A stretch of DNA of 64,000 bases, from NCBI GenBank assembly GCA_963816555.1, contig CAWFLD010000004.1, positions 1,116,001 through 1,180,000 on the forward strand, written 5' to 3'. This document shows, in pieces, positions 16,186 through 24,922 of this stretch. How positions within the stretch are numbered: position 1 is the stretch's first letter; the number at the start of each line of letters is the position of its first letter. A program made the position numbers and the translations under genes. This stretch comes from Lutibaculum sp963816555 (GTDB lineage Bacteria > Pseudomonadota > Alphaproteobacteria > Rhizobiales > Tepidamorphaceae). The notes under the pieces were generated by a model. It saw nothing but the letters and a program-made list of their open reading frames with translations, was not told the origin of the DNA and made no database searches.

Positions 16186-16960
16186 CCGCCGCGACCTCGA
16201 GCTGATCGTCGACGCGGCGAGGGACGCCGCGGAGATCGCGCGCGGCTTCTTCAACGGCAGCGCCGAGAGCTGGACGAAGGAAGACGATTCGCCCGTCACC
16301 GAGGCCGACATCGCCGTCGACCGGATGCTGTGCGCCCGGCTGCGCGAGGCACGGCCCGCCTATGGCTGGCTCTCGGAGGAGCGCGAGGACGATCCGGCGC
16401 GGCTCGACTGCGAGCGCGTCTTCGTCGTCGACCCGATCGACGGCACGCGCGCCTTCATGGCGCGCGAGAGCGGCTGGGTGATCAGCGTCGGGATCGTCGA
16501 GGACGGCACGCCGCGGGTCGGCGTGCTCGTCGCCCCCGTGACCGGCGAGACGTGGACGGCGGTGCTCGGCGACGGCGCGCGCCGCGACGGCAAGGCGATC
16601 TCGCCGGGCGCCCGCCACGACCTGCGCGGCGCCCACATCGCCGGCTCCAAGCGCATGGTGCGCGAGATCGGGCTCGAGGAGGCCGACGAGGTCACCCGCA
16701 CCTACGACAAGTCGCTGGCACGGCGGCTGGCGCTCGTCGGCGCCGGCGGCTACGACGCGGCGATCGCCTCGGCCAATGCGCGCGACTGGGATCTCGCCGC
16801 CGCGGCCCTGATCGTCACCGAGGCCGGCGGAAAATTGACCGACTTCGAGGGCCGCGCGCTGCGCTTCAACCGGGCGGATCCGCGCCACCCGCCGCTCGTC
16901 GCGGCGTCGCCCCGCCTGCACTCTGCCCTCCTCGACCGCCACCGCAGCCTGACAACGTGA
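16172..16960 (+). CDS. CysQ-like 3'(2'),5'-bisphosphate nucleotidase / inositol monophosphatase family
   Basis: A lithium-sensitive type phosphatase of 262 residues. Metal-binding motif A, DPIDGTRAFM, is at residues 87-96, and motif B, WDLAAAALIVTEAGG, at 206-220. The family includes CysQ (PAP phosphatase), inositol and fructose-1,6-bisphosphate phosphatases; CysQ is favoured by the SPVTEADIAVD and GWLSEE segments but the substrate is not certain. The start appears to be a TTG at 16172, overlapping the pmbA stop by 14 bases; the next in-frame ATG would remove essential sequence. In the same transcript as DUF4170, the MsbA-like exporter and Kdo transfer genes. Confidence 0.88.
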   Translation: MPDADRRDLELIVDAARDAAEIARGFFNGSAESWTKEDDSPVTEADIAVDRMLCARLREARPAYGWLSEEREDDPARLDCERVFVVDPIDGTRAFMARESGWVISVGIVEDGTPRVGVLVAPVTGETWTAVLGDGARRDGKAISPGARHDLRGAHIAGSKRMVREIGLEEADEVTRTYDKSLARRLALVGAGGYDAAIASANARDWDLAAAALIVTEAGGKLTDFEGRALRFNRADPRHPPLVAASPRLHSALLDRHRSLTT

Positions 16961-16976
16961 AGAAGGACCCGCTTCC

Positions 16977-17216
16977 ATGGCCGACATCTCGGAAACGCCC
17001 GAGCAGCTCCTGCACCTCGTCTTCGGCGGCGAGCTGAAGGACGTTCAGGGGATCGAGTTCAAGGACCTCGAGAAGCTCGACATCGTCGGAATCTACCCCA
17101 ACTATCGGACTGCCTACGACGCGTGGAAGGACGCGGCGCAGCGCACCGTGGACCAGGCGGAGACGAGATATTTCATCGTACATCTGCATCGACTGCTCAC
17201 GCCCGGCACGGTTTGA
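16977..17216 (+). CDS. DUF4170 domain-containing protein
   Basis: A 79-residue soluble protein. The C-terminal segment TRYFIVHLHRLLTPGT and the YRTAYDAWKDAAQRTVDQAE helix match the DUF4170 family of small alphaproteobacterial proteins. No catalytic residue is evident. It lies 16 bases after the CysQ-like gene, and upstream of an MsbA-type exporter, a place where DUF4170 genes are often found, which hints at a role in lipopolysaccharide export or assembly; that is inference. The ATG at 16977 follows GAAGAAGGA. Confidence 0.85.
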   Translation: MADISETPEQLLHLVFGGELKDVQGIEFKDLEKLDIVGIYPNYRTAYDAWKDAAQRTVDQAETRYFIVHLHRLLTPGTV

Positions 17217-17351
17217 CACAGGTGTCGGAAGGCCGCCGCCTTGTCTTGGATCGGTGGATGCGCGACAAGGCGTGGGCCGCGCGCGACCGGATGCGGCGGT
17301 GCACTGGGACGTAAGCTCTTGGCTTCGGAACTCTTGACTGACAGCGCCGAA

Positions 17352-19169
17352 ATGGACCGCGGGGACGACAGCCTGCACTCGAACAGGCTGTCGACCTGGG
17401 AGGTTGCGCGCCGAATCCTGCGGAATCACCTGTGGCCGCACCGCAAGGTGCTGCTCTCGGTGATGGCGGTGATGGCGCTGTCGGCCGCCACCACGGGCGC
17501 GATGCCGTTCCTGCTGCAGAAGGCCGTCGACGAGGTCTTCATCAAGCAGAAGCCGAGCTTCGTGATCATCCTGCCGCTGGCCGTCGTGGTGGTGGTGACG
17601 CTGAAGGCGGCGTCGGAATATTTCGCCTCCGTCGGCCAGGCCTATATCGGCAACCGGCTGCTCGCCGACCTCCGGGTGCGCATGTTCGAGACGCTGACCA
17701 AGGCGGACCTCGGCTGGCTGCAGCGCACCCATTCCGCGCGCTTCGTGTCGAGCTTCATGAACGACGTGATCTCGATCCGCGAGGCCGCCTCGATGACGCT
17801 CGTGGCGCTCGGGCAGAACCTCCTGAAGGTGCTCGTGCTCACCATCGCCATGTTCTACATGGACTGGCGGCTGTCGATCCTGGCGCTGATCGCCATGCCG
17901 ATCGCGCTGCGGCTGATGCGCAAGCAGCGCAAGCGCATGCACGCCTCCGCGACCCGCATGTTCCAGGAGACGGGCGACCTCGGCACGCTGGTTTCGCAGA
18001 CCCTGACCGGCATCCGCGTCGTCAAGGCCTACGACCGCGAGGTGTACGAGACCGAGAAGGCGCGCGCCACCATCGACCGTACGCTCAAGTACATCATGCG
18101 CAGCGTGCGCACGCGCTCGGCCTCCGGCCCGATCACCGAGGCGCTGACCGGCATCGGCTTCGCGCTGGCCATCATGTATGCCGGCTACCAGGGCATCCAG
18201 GGCACGCTGACGGCCGGGCAGTTCTCCGGCTTCGCCGCCGCCGCGATGTTCGTCTACCCGCCGATGAAGTCGATCGCCGCGCTGCAGACGACGCTGCAGG
18301 AAGGCGTCGCAGCCGCCAACCGCGTCTTCGGCATCCTCGACCAGGCGCGCCGCGTCGAGGAGAAGCCGAACGCCCGGCCGCTGCGCATCGGCGAGGGCGA
18401 GATCCGCTTCGAGAACGTCGATTTCGGCTACCACGACAACGAGCCGGTGCTGCGCAACTTCTCGCTGACGGTGCCGGCCGGCAAGCGCGTCGCGCTCGTC
18501 GGCCCGAGCGGCGCCGGCAAGAGCACGGTGCTGAACCTCCTCCTGCGCTTCTACGACCCGCAGTCCGGCAACATCCTGATCGACGGCCAGAACATCGCCG
18601 ACTGCACGATCTCCAGCGTCCGGCTGGCCAGCGCCCTCGTGACGCAGGAGCCGGTGCTGTTCGACGACACGATCCGCGCCAACCTCACCTACGGCTCCGA
18701 GGGGGCGAGCGAGGAGGAGATGATCGCGGCGGCCAAGGCCGCCGTGGCGCACGACTTCATCGAGGGCTTCCCGGACGGCTACGAGACCATCGTCGGCGAG
18801 GCCGGCGGCCGCCTCTCCGGCGGCCAGCGGCAGCGCGTCGCCTTCGCCCGCGCCATGCTGCGCAACGCGCCGATCCTGCTGCTCGACGAGCCGACGAGCT
18901 CGCTCGACAGCCAGGCCGAGGCGCAGCTCCAGGCGGCGCTCGACGAGCTGCTCAAGGGCCGCACCGTGGTGATGATCGCCCACCGCCTGTCGACCGTGCG
19001 CAAGGCCGACCTGATCTACGTGCTCGACCACGGCCGCGTCGTGGAGAAGGGCACACACGACGAACTCATGGCCCAGGGGGGCGCCTATGCCCGGCTCCAC
19101 CGCACCCAGTATGACGGCCTGGGGCAGGACGAGGGGCCGCTCGCCGTGGCAGCGTCGGTCGGCGCCTGA
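17352..19169 (+). CDS. ABC transporter, fused permease and ATPase (MsbA-like lipid exporter)
   Basis: A half-transporter of about 605 residues: six membrane helices in residues 25-310 and a C-terminal nucleotide-binding domain. ATPase motifs are Walker A GPSGAGKST, signature LSGGQRQRVAF, Walker B ILLLDEPTSSLD, and the switch histidine in IAHRLST. MsbA-type proteins flip lipid A-core across the inner membrane, and the genes directly downstream (DUF374 acyltransferase, waaA, lpxK) support that substrate. The start is uncertain: ATG 17352 (MDRGDDS) is taken, but a TTG at 17319 or the longer reading from 17241 cannot be excluded. Confidence 0.92.
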   Translation: MDRGDDSLHSNRLSTWEVARRILRNHLWPHRKVLLSVMAVMALSAATTGAMPFLLQKAVDEVFIKQKPSFVIILPLAVVVVVTLKAASEYFASVGQAYIGNRLLADLRVRMFETLTKADLGWLQRTHSARFVSSFMNDVISIREAASMTLVALGQNLLKVLVLTIAMFYMDWRLSILALIAMPIALRLMRKQRKRMHASATRMFQETGDLGTLVSQTLTGIRVVKAYDREVYETEKARATIDRTLKYIMRSVRTRSASGPITEALTGIGFALAIMYAGYQGIQGTLTAGQFSGFAAAAMFVYPPMKSIAALQTTLQEGVAAANRVFGILDQARRVEEKPNARPLRIGEGEIRFENVDFGYHDNEPVLRNFSLTVPAGKRVALVGPSGAGKSTVLNLLLRFYDPQSGNILIDGQNIADCTISSVRLASALVTQEPVLFDDTIRANLTYGSEGASEEEMIAAAKAAVAHDFIEGFPDGYETIVGEAGGRLSGGQRQRVAFARAMLRNAPILLLDEPTSSLDSQAEAQLQAALDELLKGRTVVMIAHRLSTVRKADLIYVLDHGRVVEKGTHDELMAQGGAYARLHRTQYDGLGQDEGPLAVAASVGA

Positions 19170-19173
19170 GCCC

Positions 19174-19866
19174 ATGCTGAAACGTCTCGGCCGGTCGCGG
19201 CGCGTGCAGCATGCTGCAGGGGCCGCGGCCGCGGCCTATCTCCGCTTCGTCTACCGGACGAGCCGGTTCGAGATCGATCCGCCGGACGGCTACGAGCGGG
19301 TCGACGCGGAATGGCCGCCGATCATCGCGATCTGGCACGGCCAGCACTTCCTGCTCGCCTTCGCCCGGCTGCCGCACCAGGAGTTCCGCGTGCTGATCTC
19401 GCGCCACCGCGACGGCGAGATCAACGCCGCCGCCTCGGAGCGGCTCGGCGTCAAGGCGATCCGCGGCTCCGGCGACACCCGCCGGCGGACGAACCGCAAG
19501 GGCGGCGCCACCGGCTTCCGCTCGCTCCTCAAGACGCTGGAGGACGGCATCGGCGTGGCCCTCACCGCCGACGTGCCGAAGGTCTCGCGGCGCGCCGGCG
19601 AGGGCATCGTGAAGCTCGCCCAGAAATCCGGCCGTCCGATCGTGCCGGTCGCCATCGCCACCAGCCGGCGCAAGGTGCTCGACACCTGGGACCGCACGTC
19701 GCTCGACAAGCCGTTCAGCCGCGGCGTGATCGCCTTCGGCGAGTTCGTGCGCGTCGCCCCGGACGCCGACGACGCGGCGGTCGAGCGTGCGCGGCAGGCC
19801 GTGGAGGAGAGCCTGAACGAGGCGACGCTGCGCGCGGAACGCCACGTGGGGGTCCATGTTGGCTGA
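19174..19866 (+). CDS. DUF374 lysophospholipid acyltransferase-like protein
   Basis: A 230-residue protein with one hydrophobic N-terminal segment. IIAIWHGQHFLLAF near residue 50 contains the H-x4-type acyltransferase site region, followed by ISRHRDGEINAAASERLG and GVALTADVP, which place it in the DUF374 branch of the PlsC/LPLAT superfamily. The family is commonly encoded beside waaA and lpxK in alphaproteobacteria, so acylation of lipid A or a related envelope lipid is likely but not shown. It starts 4 bases after the exporter and overlaps waaA by 11 bases. Confidence 0.85.
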   Translation: MLKRLGRSRRVQHAAGAAAAAYLRFVYRTSRFEIDPPDGYERVDAEWPPIIAIWHGQHFLLAFARLPHQEFRVLISRHRDGEINAAASERLGVKAIRGSGDTRRRTNRKGGATGFRSLLKTLEDGIGVALTADVPKVSRRAGEGIVKLAQKSGRPIVPVAIATSRRKVLDTWDRTSLDKPFSRGVIAFGEFVRVAPDADDAAVERARQAVEESLNEATLRAERHVGVHVG

Positions 19867-21145
19867 CTCGAGCCTTCTGCGCGCCTACCGCATGGCGACC
19901 TATCTCGGCACGCCGCTCGCCGGGCAGCTTCTGAAGTGGCGCGAGCGCCGCGGCAAGGAGGACGGCACCCGGCGCAGCGAGCGCTTCGGCACGGCGACGC
20001 TGCCGCGGCCGGCCGGGCCGCTCCTCTGGGTTCACGCCGCGAGCGTCGGCGAGACGATCGCCGTGCTGCCGCTGATCGAGCGGATCCTGGAGGCGTGGCA
20101 GACGCGGATCCTGCTCACGACCACGACCGTCACCTCCGCCGCGCTCGCCGCCAAGCGGCTGCCGGAGGGGGCGGTCCACCAGTTCTCGCCGCTCGACGCG
20201 CCGCGCTTCGTGGAGCGCTTCCTCGACCACTGGCAGCCGGGCGCCGCGCTGTTCGTCGAATCCGAGATCTGGCCGAACATGGTGCAGATTGCGCGCAGCC
20301 GCGGCGTGCCGCTGGTGCTCGTCAACGGCCGCATGTCGCAGCGCTCCTTCCAGCGCTGGCGCGGGCGGCCCGACGCCGCGCACAGCCTGTTCTCGAGCTT
20401 CGAGCTGTGCCTTGCCAAGAGCGACGACGACGCCGGCCGCTACCGCGAGCTCGGCACCACGGGCGTGAGCTGCGTCGGCAACCTCAAGTTCGACGCGCCC
20501 GCCCCCGGCGCCGGCGCGACCGAGCTCGCCGCGTTCCGCTACGCCCTGACCCGGCGGCCGGTCTGGACGGCCTGCTCGACCCATCCCGGCGAGGAGGAGC
20601 ACATCCTCGACGCCCATGTCGAGCTTGCGGCCAAGCATCCGGGCCTTCTCACGATCATCGCGCCGCGCCACCCCGATCGCCGCGACGAGGTGGTGGCGCT
20701 CGCCGCCGAACGCGGCCTCGAGACCCGGCTCCGCACCGAAGCCGGGCGCGTGACGCCCTCGACACAGGTCTTCATTCTCGACACGATCGGCGAGCTGGGC
20801 CTGGCGCTGCGCCTCGCGCCGGTCGTGTTCATGGGCGGCTCGCTCGTGCCGCACCAGGGGCAGAACCCGATCGAGCCGGCCAAGCTCGGGCGCGTCGTGC
20901 TGCACGGGCCGTACGTCGCGAACTTCAGCGAGGTCTACGAGGCGCTGGACGCGGGCGGCGGCGCCGAGCGCGTCGGCGGCACGCCGGACCTCGTGCGCAT
21001 GGTCGACCGTTTCCTCGCGTCGCCCGCATCGGCGACGAATCGCGGCGAGGCGGCACGGGCGGCGATCAGGCCCTTCGAGGGGGCGGTGGAGCGCACGCTC
21101 GCGGCGCTCGCCCCGATCCTGCAGCGGATGAGCGTCGGGAGATAG
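19856..21145 (+). CDS. waaA: 3-deoxy-D-manno-octulosonic acid (Kdo) transferase
   Basis: A membrane-associated GT30 glycosyltransferase of 429 residues that adds Kdo to lipid IVA. Characteristic segments are LLWVHAASVGETIAVLPLIE near residue 60, FVESEIWPNMV near 135, VLVNGRMSQRSF, and the C-terminal GTB-fold signature VVFMGGSLVPHQGQNPIEPA. The ATG at 19856 overlaps the end of the DUF374 gene, and lpxK starts two bases after its stop. All three are clearly one operon for lipid A assembly. Confidence 0.96.
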   Translation: MLADSSLLRAYRMATYLGTPLAGQLLKWRERRGKEDGTRRSERFGTATLPRPAGPLLWVHAASVGETIAVLPLIERILEAWQTRILLTTTTVTSAALAAKRLPEGAVHQFSPLDAPRFVERFLDHWQPGAALFVESEIWPNMVQIARSRGVPLVLVNGRMSQRSFQRWRGRPDAAHSLFSSFELCLAKSDDDAGRYRELGTTGVSCVGNLKFDAPAPGAGATELAAFRYALTRRPVWTACSTHPGEEEHILDAHVELAAKHPGLLTIIAPRHPDRRDEVVALAAERGLETRLRTEAGRVTPSTQVFILDTIGELGLALRLAPVVFMGGSLVPHQGQNPIEPAKLGRVVLHGPYVANFSEVYEALDAGGGAERVGGTPDLVRMVDRFLASPASATNRGEAARAAIRPFEGAVERTLAALAPILQRMSVGR

Positions 21146-21147
21146 GC

Positions 21148-22210
21148 ATGAAGGCACCCGGCTTCTGGTTTCTCGGCACAGGAAGCTGGGCGCAGCGGCT
21201 GCTCTCGCCGGCCGGCCTCGTCTACGGCCGCATCGCGCGGCGCCGCTTCTCGCGCAAGCCGCAGTACCACGCCCAGGTTCCCGTCATCTGCGTCGGCAAT
21301 CCCACCGTGGGCGGCGCCGGCAAGACGCCGACCTGCCTGCGCGTCGCCAGGATGATCGAGGCGGCCGGCCGCAAGCCCGTCTTCCTGACGCGCGGCTATG
21401 GCGGCTCCGCGAAGGGCTCGGTGCTCGTCGAGCCGCGCCACACCAGCGCCGACGTCGGCGACGAGGCGCTGCTGCTGGCCGCCGCCGCGCCGACCGTCGT
21501 GTCGGCCGACCGCGTGGCGGGTGCGAAGCTCGCCGCCGAGCACGGCGACATCGTCGTGATGGACGACGGCTTCCAGAATCCCTCCCTCTTCAAGGACCTG
21601 TCGCTCCTGGTGATCGACGGGGAGGCCGGCATCGGCAACGGCCGCGTCTTCCCGGCGGGGCCGCTGCGCCTGCCGCTCGACGCCCAGCTCAAGCGGGCGG
21701 ACGCGGTGCTGATCGTCGGCTCAGGGAGCGGCGAGGCACGGGTGGTCAAGGCGGTGGAGAAGCGCAAGCTGCCGATCCTGCGCGGCCGGCTGCGGCCGAC
21801 GCCGGACGCGGAGACGGCGCTGCGCGGGCGGCGCGTCTTCGCCTTCGCGGGCATCGGCCGGCCGGAGAAGTTCTTCGCCTCGCTCGCGGCCGCCGGCGCG
21901 GAGGTCTCCGGCGCGTGGGCCTTCGCCGACCATCACCCCTTCACGGTCGCGGAGGCCAACGAGATCATGCGGCGGGCCCGCAAGCTCGAGGCCGTGCCGG
22001 CAACGACGGAGAAGGATGCCGCGCGCCTGCGCGGAGACCAGCCGCAGGCCGTGCGCGAGCTGCGCGAGGCGGTGCTGACGCTGCCGGTGGAGATGGATCT
22101 CGACGACGAACTCGGCGCCGGTGCTGTTCGGGCTGATCGCGGCGGCCTGCGACGGCGGCGCCGAGGAGGAGCCGGCCGACGGGGACGGGCAGCCGGCGCC
22201 CTCCGCCTGA
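21148..22210 (+). pseudogene. lpxK: Tetraacyldisaccharide 4'-kinase, one-base frameshift near the 3' end
   Basis: Phosphorylates the 4' position of the lipid A disaccharide. Residues 1-322 read normally: Walker A region CVGNPTVGGAGKTPT near residue 50, LTRGYGGSAKG, and VVMDDGFQNPSLFKDLSLLV. After DLDDEL the frame leaves the family; dropping one G from the GG at 22114-22115 gives APVLFGLIAAACDG and a proper end at 22210 (353 residues). LpxK is essential in most lipid A-containing bacteria and the loss affects only the C-terminus, so a sequence error is the most likely cause. It is the last gene of the waaA operon. Confidence 0.9.
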
Positions 22211-22278
22211 GCCGCGTCAGCCGCGGCCGGGCACCGCAGGGGCCGGCCGCGACGCCGGCACCGGGTCGCGGCGTGCCG

Positions 22279-22509
22279 TCAGGAGGCCTCGCCGGCCTCG
22301 CGGAGCTCGAGATAGCGCTTCATCGCGGCGTCGGGATCGGCATAGGCCTCCTGCTTCTCGACGCTCCAGTAGCGCAGGTCGGCGAGCGGAATGCGCGCGC
22401 CGGTCACCGCGCAGGTCACGTAGGCCCCGGGCCTCATCACGCGGTAGTCGCCGTCGAGATATTGCAGCGTGGCCTCGCCCTGCGGCATCGGCCGCTCGAA
22501 GCGGTTCAT
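22279..22509 (-). CDS. DUF2093 domain-containing protein
   Basis: A 76-residue soluble protein matching the DUF2093 family of alphaproteobacteria: YLDGDYRVMRPGAYVTCAVTG followed by IPLADLRYWSVEKQEAYAD. The two-part motif resembles a small beta domain; there are no catalytic signatures and the function is unknown. The ATG at 22509 follows AAAGGGACACCC. It is convergent with lpxK; DUF2093 genes often sit beside lpxK in related genomes, which suggests an envelope link but does not prove one. Confidence 0.85.
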   Translation of the reverse strand: MNRFERPMPQGEATLQYLDGDYRVMRPGAYVTCAVTGARIPLADLRYWSVEKQEAYADPDAAMKRYLELREAGEAS

Positions 22510-22713
22510 GGGTGTCCCTTTCCGGCCGTATACAGATTCCATCCTCCTACATAGTCGGGCGCGCGGCGGCGGCCAACCTGCCCGCCATCGGCGGCGCGTG
22601 CGCCCGCGTCCGCCCCGCAGGGGCCGGCAGTATCCGTATGGCCCGCCGCAACGGCCCCGAGCGGATCCCACGGCGTCGGTCCGCGGCGCCTCATTCTTTT
22701 CACGAAACCGCCA

Positions 22714-22738
22714 GGAACATGATCGGCGGCCTCACGTT
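22714..22738 (+). promoter_or_regulatory. EcfG-type (general stress sigma factor) promoter
   Basis: GGAAC at 22714-22718 and CGTT at 22735-22738, separated by exactly 16 bases, match the alphaproteobacterial EcfG consensus GGAAC-N16/17-CGTT. It lies 43 bases upstream of the DUF1236 start codon, the right distance for a short leader. Assignment is by motif only. Confidence 0.65.
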
Positions 22739-22772
22739 CTTTGCCCCGACCGGGGGCGGTCAAAACGTGAGG
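22730..22772 (+). other. Leader hairpin overlapping the ribosome-binding site
   Basis: CCTCACGTT (22730-22738) and AACGTGAGG (22764-22772) are perfect inverted repeats flanking a second pairing, CCCC/GGGG, around the loop. The right arm runs into the GAGGAGA ribosome-binding site of the DUF1236 gene. If the transcript starts upstream of the left arm the hairpin could mask translation; with the EcfG start expected near 22745, only the inner part would be in the RNA, so the outer repeat may instead act at DNA level. Confidence 0.4.
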
Positions 22773-22781
22773 AGAACGATC

Positions 22782-23216
22782 ATGTTCAGGACTTCCCTTC
22801 TTGCCGCTGCAGGTGTCGCCGCTTCGCTGGCCGTCGCGGCCGGCCCCGCCGCCGCGCAGTCCACGGTGACGACCGAGACCACCACGACCAACGAGACGGG
22901 CGGCGCGCTGACCGGCGCGGCGACGGGCGCGGCCGTCGGTGCCGTGGTCGGCGGGCCCGTGGGTGCCGCCGTCGGCGGCGCGGTCGGCGGCGTGGCCGGT
23001 GCCGCCGCGCAGCCGCCCAAGACGGTGCGCACCTATGTCACGGAGCATCGCGTGGACCCGGCGACCGTCGACCGCGACGTGAGCGTCGGCGTCGCCGTGC
23101 CGGACACCGTGGTCCTGCACCAGGTGCCCGACTACCAGTACGAATACACCTATGTGAACGGCCAGCCGGTTCTCGTGGATCCAAACACGCGCAAGGTCGT
23201 TTACATCGTAGAGTGA
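22782..23216 (+). CDS. DUF1236 domain-containing exported protein with glycine zipper
   Basis: A 144-residue protein: signal peptide to about residue 26 (ending AAAQS), a threonine-rich stretch, then a glycine-zipper helix (ALTGAATGAAVGAVVGGPVG) and a C-terminal DUF1236-type domain with YVTEHRVDPATVDRDVSVG and PDYQYEYTYVNGQPVLVDP. Glycine zippers are typical of envelope-associated, membrane-inserting proteins. The ATG at 22782 has an excellent GAGGAGA site. An EcfG-type promoter upstream suggests stress or stationary-phase expression, and a strong terminator follows, so it is a single-gene unit. Confidence 0.85.
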   Translation: MFRTSLLAAAGVAASLAVAAGPAAAQSTVTTETTTTNETGGALTGAATGAAVGAVVGGPVGAAVGGAVGGVAGAAAQPPKTVRTYVTEHRVDPATVDRDVSVGVAVPDTVVLHQVPDYQYEYTYVNGQPVLVDPNTRKVVYIVE

Positions 23217-23251
23217 CCCTCGGGTCGTTCCACCGACCTCCAGACCCTTTG

Positions 23252-23292
23252 AAGGCTGCCGGCGAGTCCCCCCGCCGGCAGCCTTTTCTTTT
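23252..23292 (+). terminator. Intrinsic terminator of the DUF1236 gene
   Basis: A perfect 13-base-pair stem (AAGGCTGCCGGCG with CGCCGGCAGCCTT) and an 8-base loop is followed by TTCTTTT. It starts 36 bases after the DUF1236 stop codon and separates it from the convergent xseA gene. Confidence 0.9.
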
Positions 23293-23332
23293 GCGCGGCT
23301 TGTCCGGTGGTCGCCGGCTGCGGGGTCAGACC

Positions 23333-24820
23333 CTATTCGCCGAACAGGTCGGCCTGCCCGGCCCGCCCGCCGGCGCGCTTCGCGGCGGCCGGCTCCTTCG
23401 GGCCGGCCTTTTTCTTCGGCCGGGGCGGACCGCCCGCCTCCCCGGCGGGCGAAGCGTCCGCGTCCGGCTCCGCCCCTCCGTCGAGACGGGCGCCGATCGC
23501 ATCGTCGGCGAATCTGAGCCGCACCGCCTCGCCGGGCGTGCCTTCGGCCGCACGATGGATCAGCGAGCCGTCCTCGCGGTAGACGAGCGCGAAGCCGCGC
23601 TCGAGCGTCGCCTCGTGCGACAGCGCCCGCAGCAGGCCGGCCGCCCGGTCGAGCGACTCGCGGCGGCGCTGCAGGGCGACCGTGTGCGCCCGCGTCTGGC
23701 GCTCCGAAAGCCAGTCGAGCCGCTCGTGCGCGCGGGCGAAGCGCTCGTCGAGATGGCGCCGCGTCAGCCGCGAGCTGAGGACGTCGAGCCGGCCCCGGTG
23801 CTGGCGCGTGTTGTTGCGCAGGGCGAGCGGCAGCGCGGCCCACAGCTGGTCGAGCTTCTGCCGCGGCATGGCGAGCAGGTCGGACAGGCGCGGCAGGCCG
23901 CGCTCGGCGGCGCGCAGCTGGTTGCGCCGCTCCTGCACGAGGCGCGACAGCGCGCCCCACAGGCGCCGCGAGCGGTCCTCCATGACCGCCGCGAGCTCGG
24001 AGCGCACCGGCACGGCCATCTCGGCGGCGGCCGTGGGCGTCGGCGCGCGAAGGTCGGCGGCGAGGTCGATCAGCGTCCAGTCCGTCTCGTGGCCGACGGC
24101 GGAGACGAGCGGGATCTCGCTCTCGGCCGCCGCGCGCACGACGATCTCCTCGTTGAAGCACCACAGGTCCTCGAGGCTGCCGCCGCCGCGCGCGACGATC
24201 AGCACGTCCGGCCGCGGGATCGGCCCGTCCGGCGCCAGCCGGTTGAAGCCGCGTATCGCCGCGGCGATCTGCAGCTCCGCCCCCTCGCCCTGCACGCGGG
24301 CCGGCCAGACGAGGACGTGGGTCGGGAAGCGGTCGGTCAGCCGGTGCAGGATGTCGCGGATGACGGCGCCGGTCGGCGAGGTGACGACGCCGATGACGCG
24401 CGGCAGGTAGGGCGGCTTGCGCTTGCGCTCCTCGGCGAACAGGCCCTCGGCGGCGAGCGCCTTCCTGCGCTCCTCGAGCAGCGCCATCAGCGCGCCGGCG
24501 CCGGCGGGCTCGAGCGTCTCGATGATCAGCTGGTAGGTCGAGCGGCCGGGATAGGTCGAGACGCGGCCGGTGACGATGACCTCGAGCCCCTCCTCCGGCT
24601 TGAACTTGAGCTTGGAGAAGTTCGTGCGCCAGACGATCGCGTCGATCCGCGCCTGGCTGTCCTTCAGGCAGAAATAGCAGTGGCCGGAGGAATGCGGGCC
24701 CTTGTAGTTGAACACCTCGCCGCGCACGCGCACATAGGAGAACGCCTCCTCCATGGTGCGCTTGATCGACTGCGACAGCTCGCCGACCGTGATCTCGGGA
24801 AGATTCGTCTGCTCGGTCAT
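23333..24820 (-). CDS. xseA: Exodeoxyribonuclease VII large subunit
   Basis: Catalytic subunit of exonuclease VII, which degrades single-stranded DNA from both ends. The N-terminal OB-fold domain (EITVGELSQSIKRTMEEAF, then SGHCYFCLKDSQARIDAIVW) is followed by the catalytic domain with VIARGGGSLEDLWCFNEE near residue 215 and VSAVGHETDWTLIDLAAD. A lysine/proline-rich tail of about 60 residues ends the protein. Start taken at ATG 24820 (MTEQTN, 495 residues); ATG 24832 four codons earlier is equally possible. No xseB is seen in the window. Divergent from purD. Confidence 0.95.
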   Translation of the reverse strand: MTEQTNLPEITVGELSQSIKRTMEEAFSYVRVRGEVFNYKGPHSSGHCYFCLKDSQARIDAIVWRTNFSKLKFKPEEGLEVIVTGRVSTYPGRSTYQLIIETLEPAGAGALMALLEERRKALAAEGLFAEERKRKPPYLPRVIGVVTSPTGAVIRDILHRLTDRFPTHVLVWPARVQGEGAELQIAAAIRGFNRLAPDGPIPRPDVLIVARGGGSLEDLWCFNEEIVVRAAAESEIPLVSAVGHETDWTLIDLAADLRAPTPTAAAEMAVPVRSELAAVMEDRSRRLWGALSRLVQERRNQLRAAERGLPRLSDLLAMPRQKLDQLWAALPLALRNNTRQHRGRLDVLSSRLTRRHLDERFARAHERLDWLSERQTRAHTVALQRRRESLDRAAGLLRALSHEATLERGFALVYREDGSLIHRAAEGTPGEAVRLRFADDAIGARLDGGAEPDADASPAGEAGGPPRPKKKAGPKEPAAAKRAGGRAGQADLFGE

Positions 24821-24922
24821 CGGGGCGACCATAGGTCATGGCGGCGGGCGAGGCGAGGGTGACGCCGGCGGGAGGCCCATGCTAACCGAAACCGCGAAAA
24901 CCGACAGGCGAGCAGGGGCGAC

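Noticed and set aside
24842..24922. Possible purine riboswitch or attenuator upstream of purD
   Set aside because: Only about 80 bases are available and no aptamer-like core or terminator was recognised.
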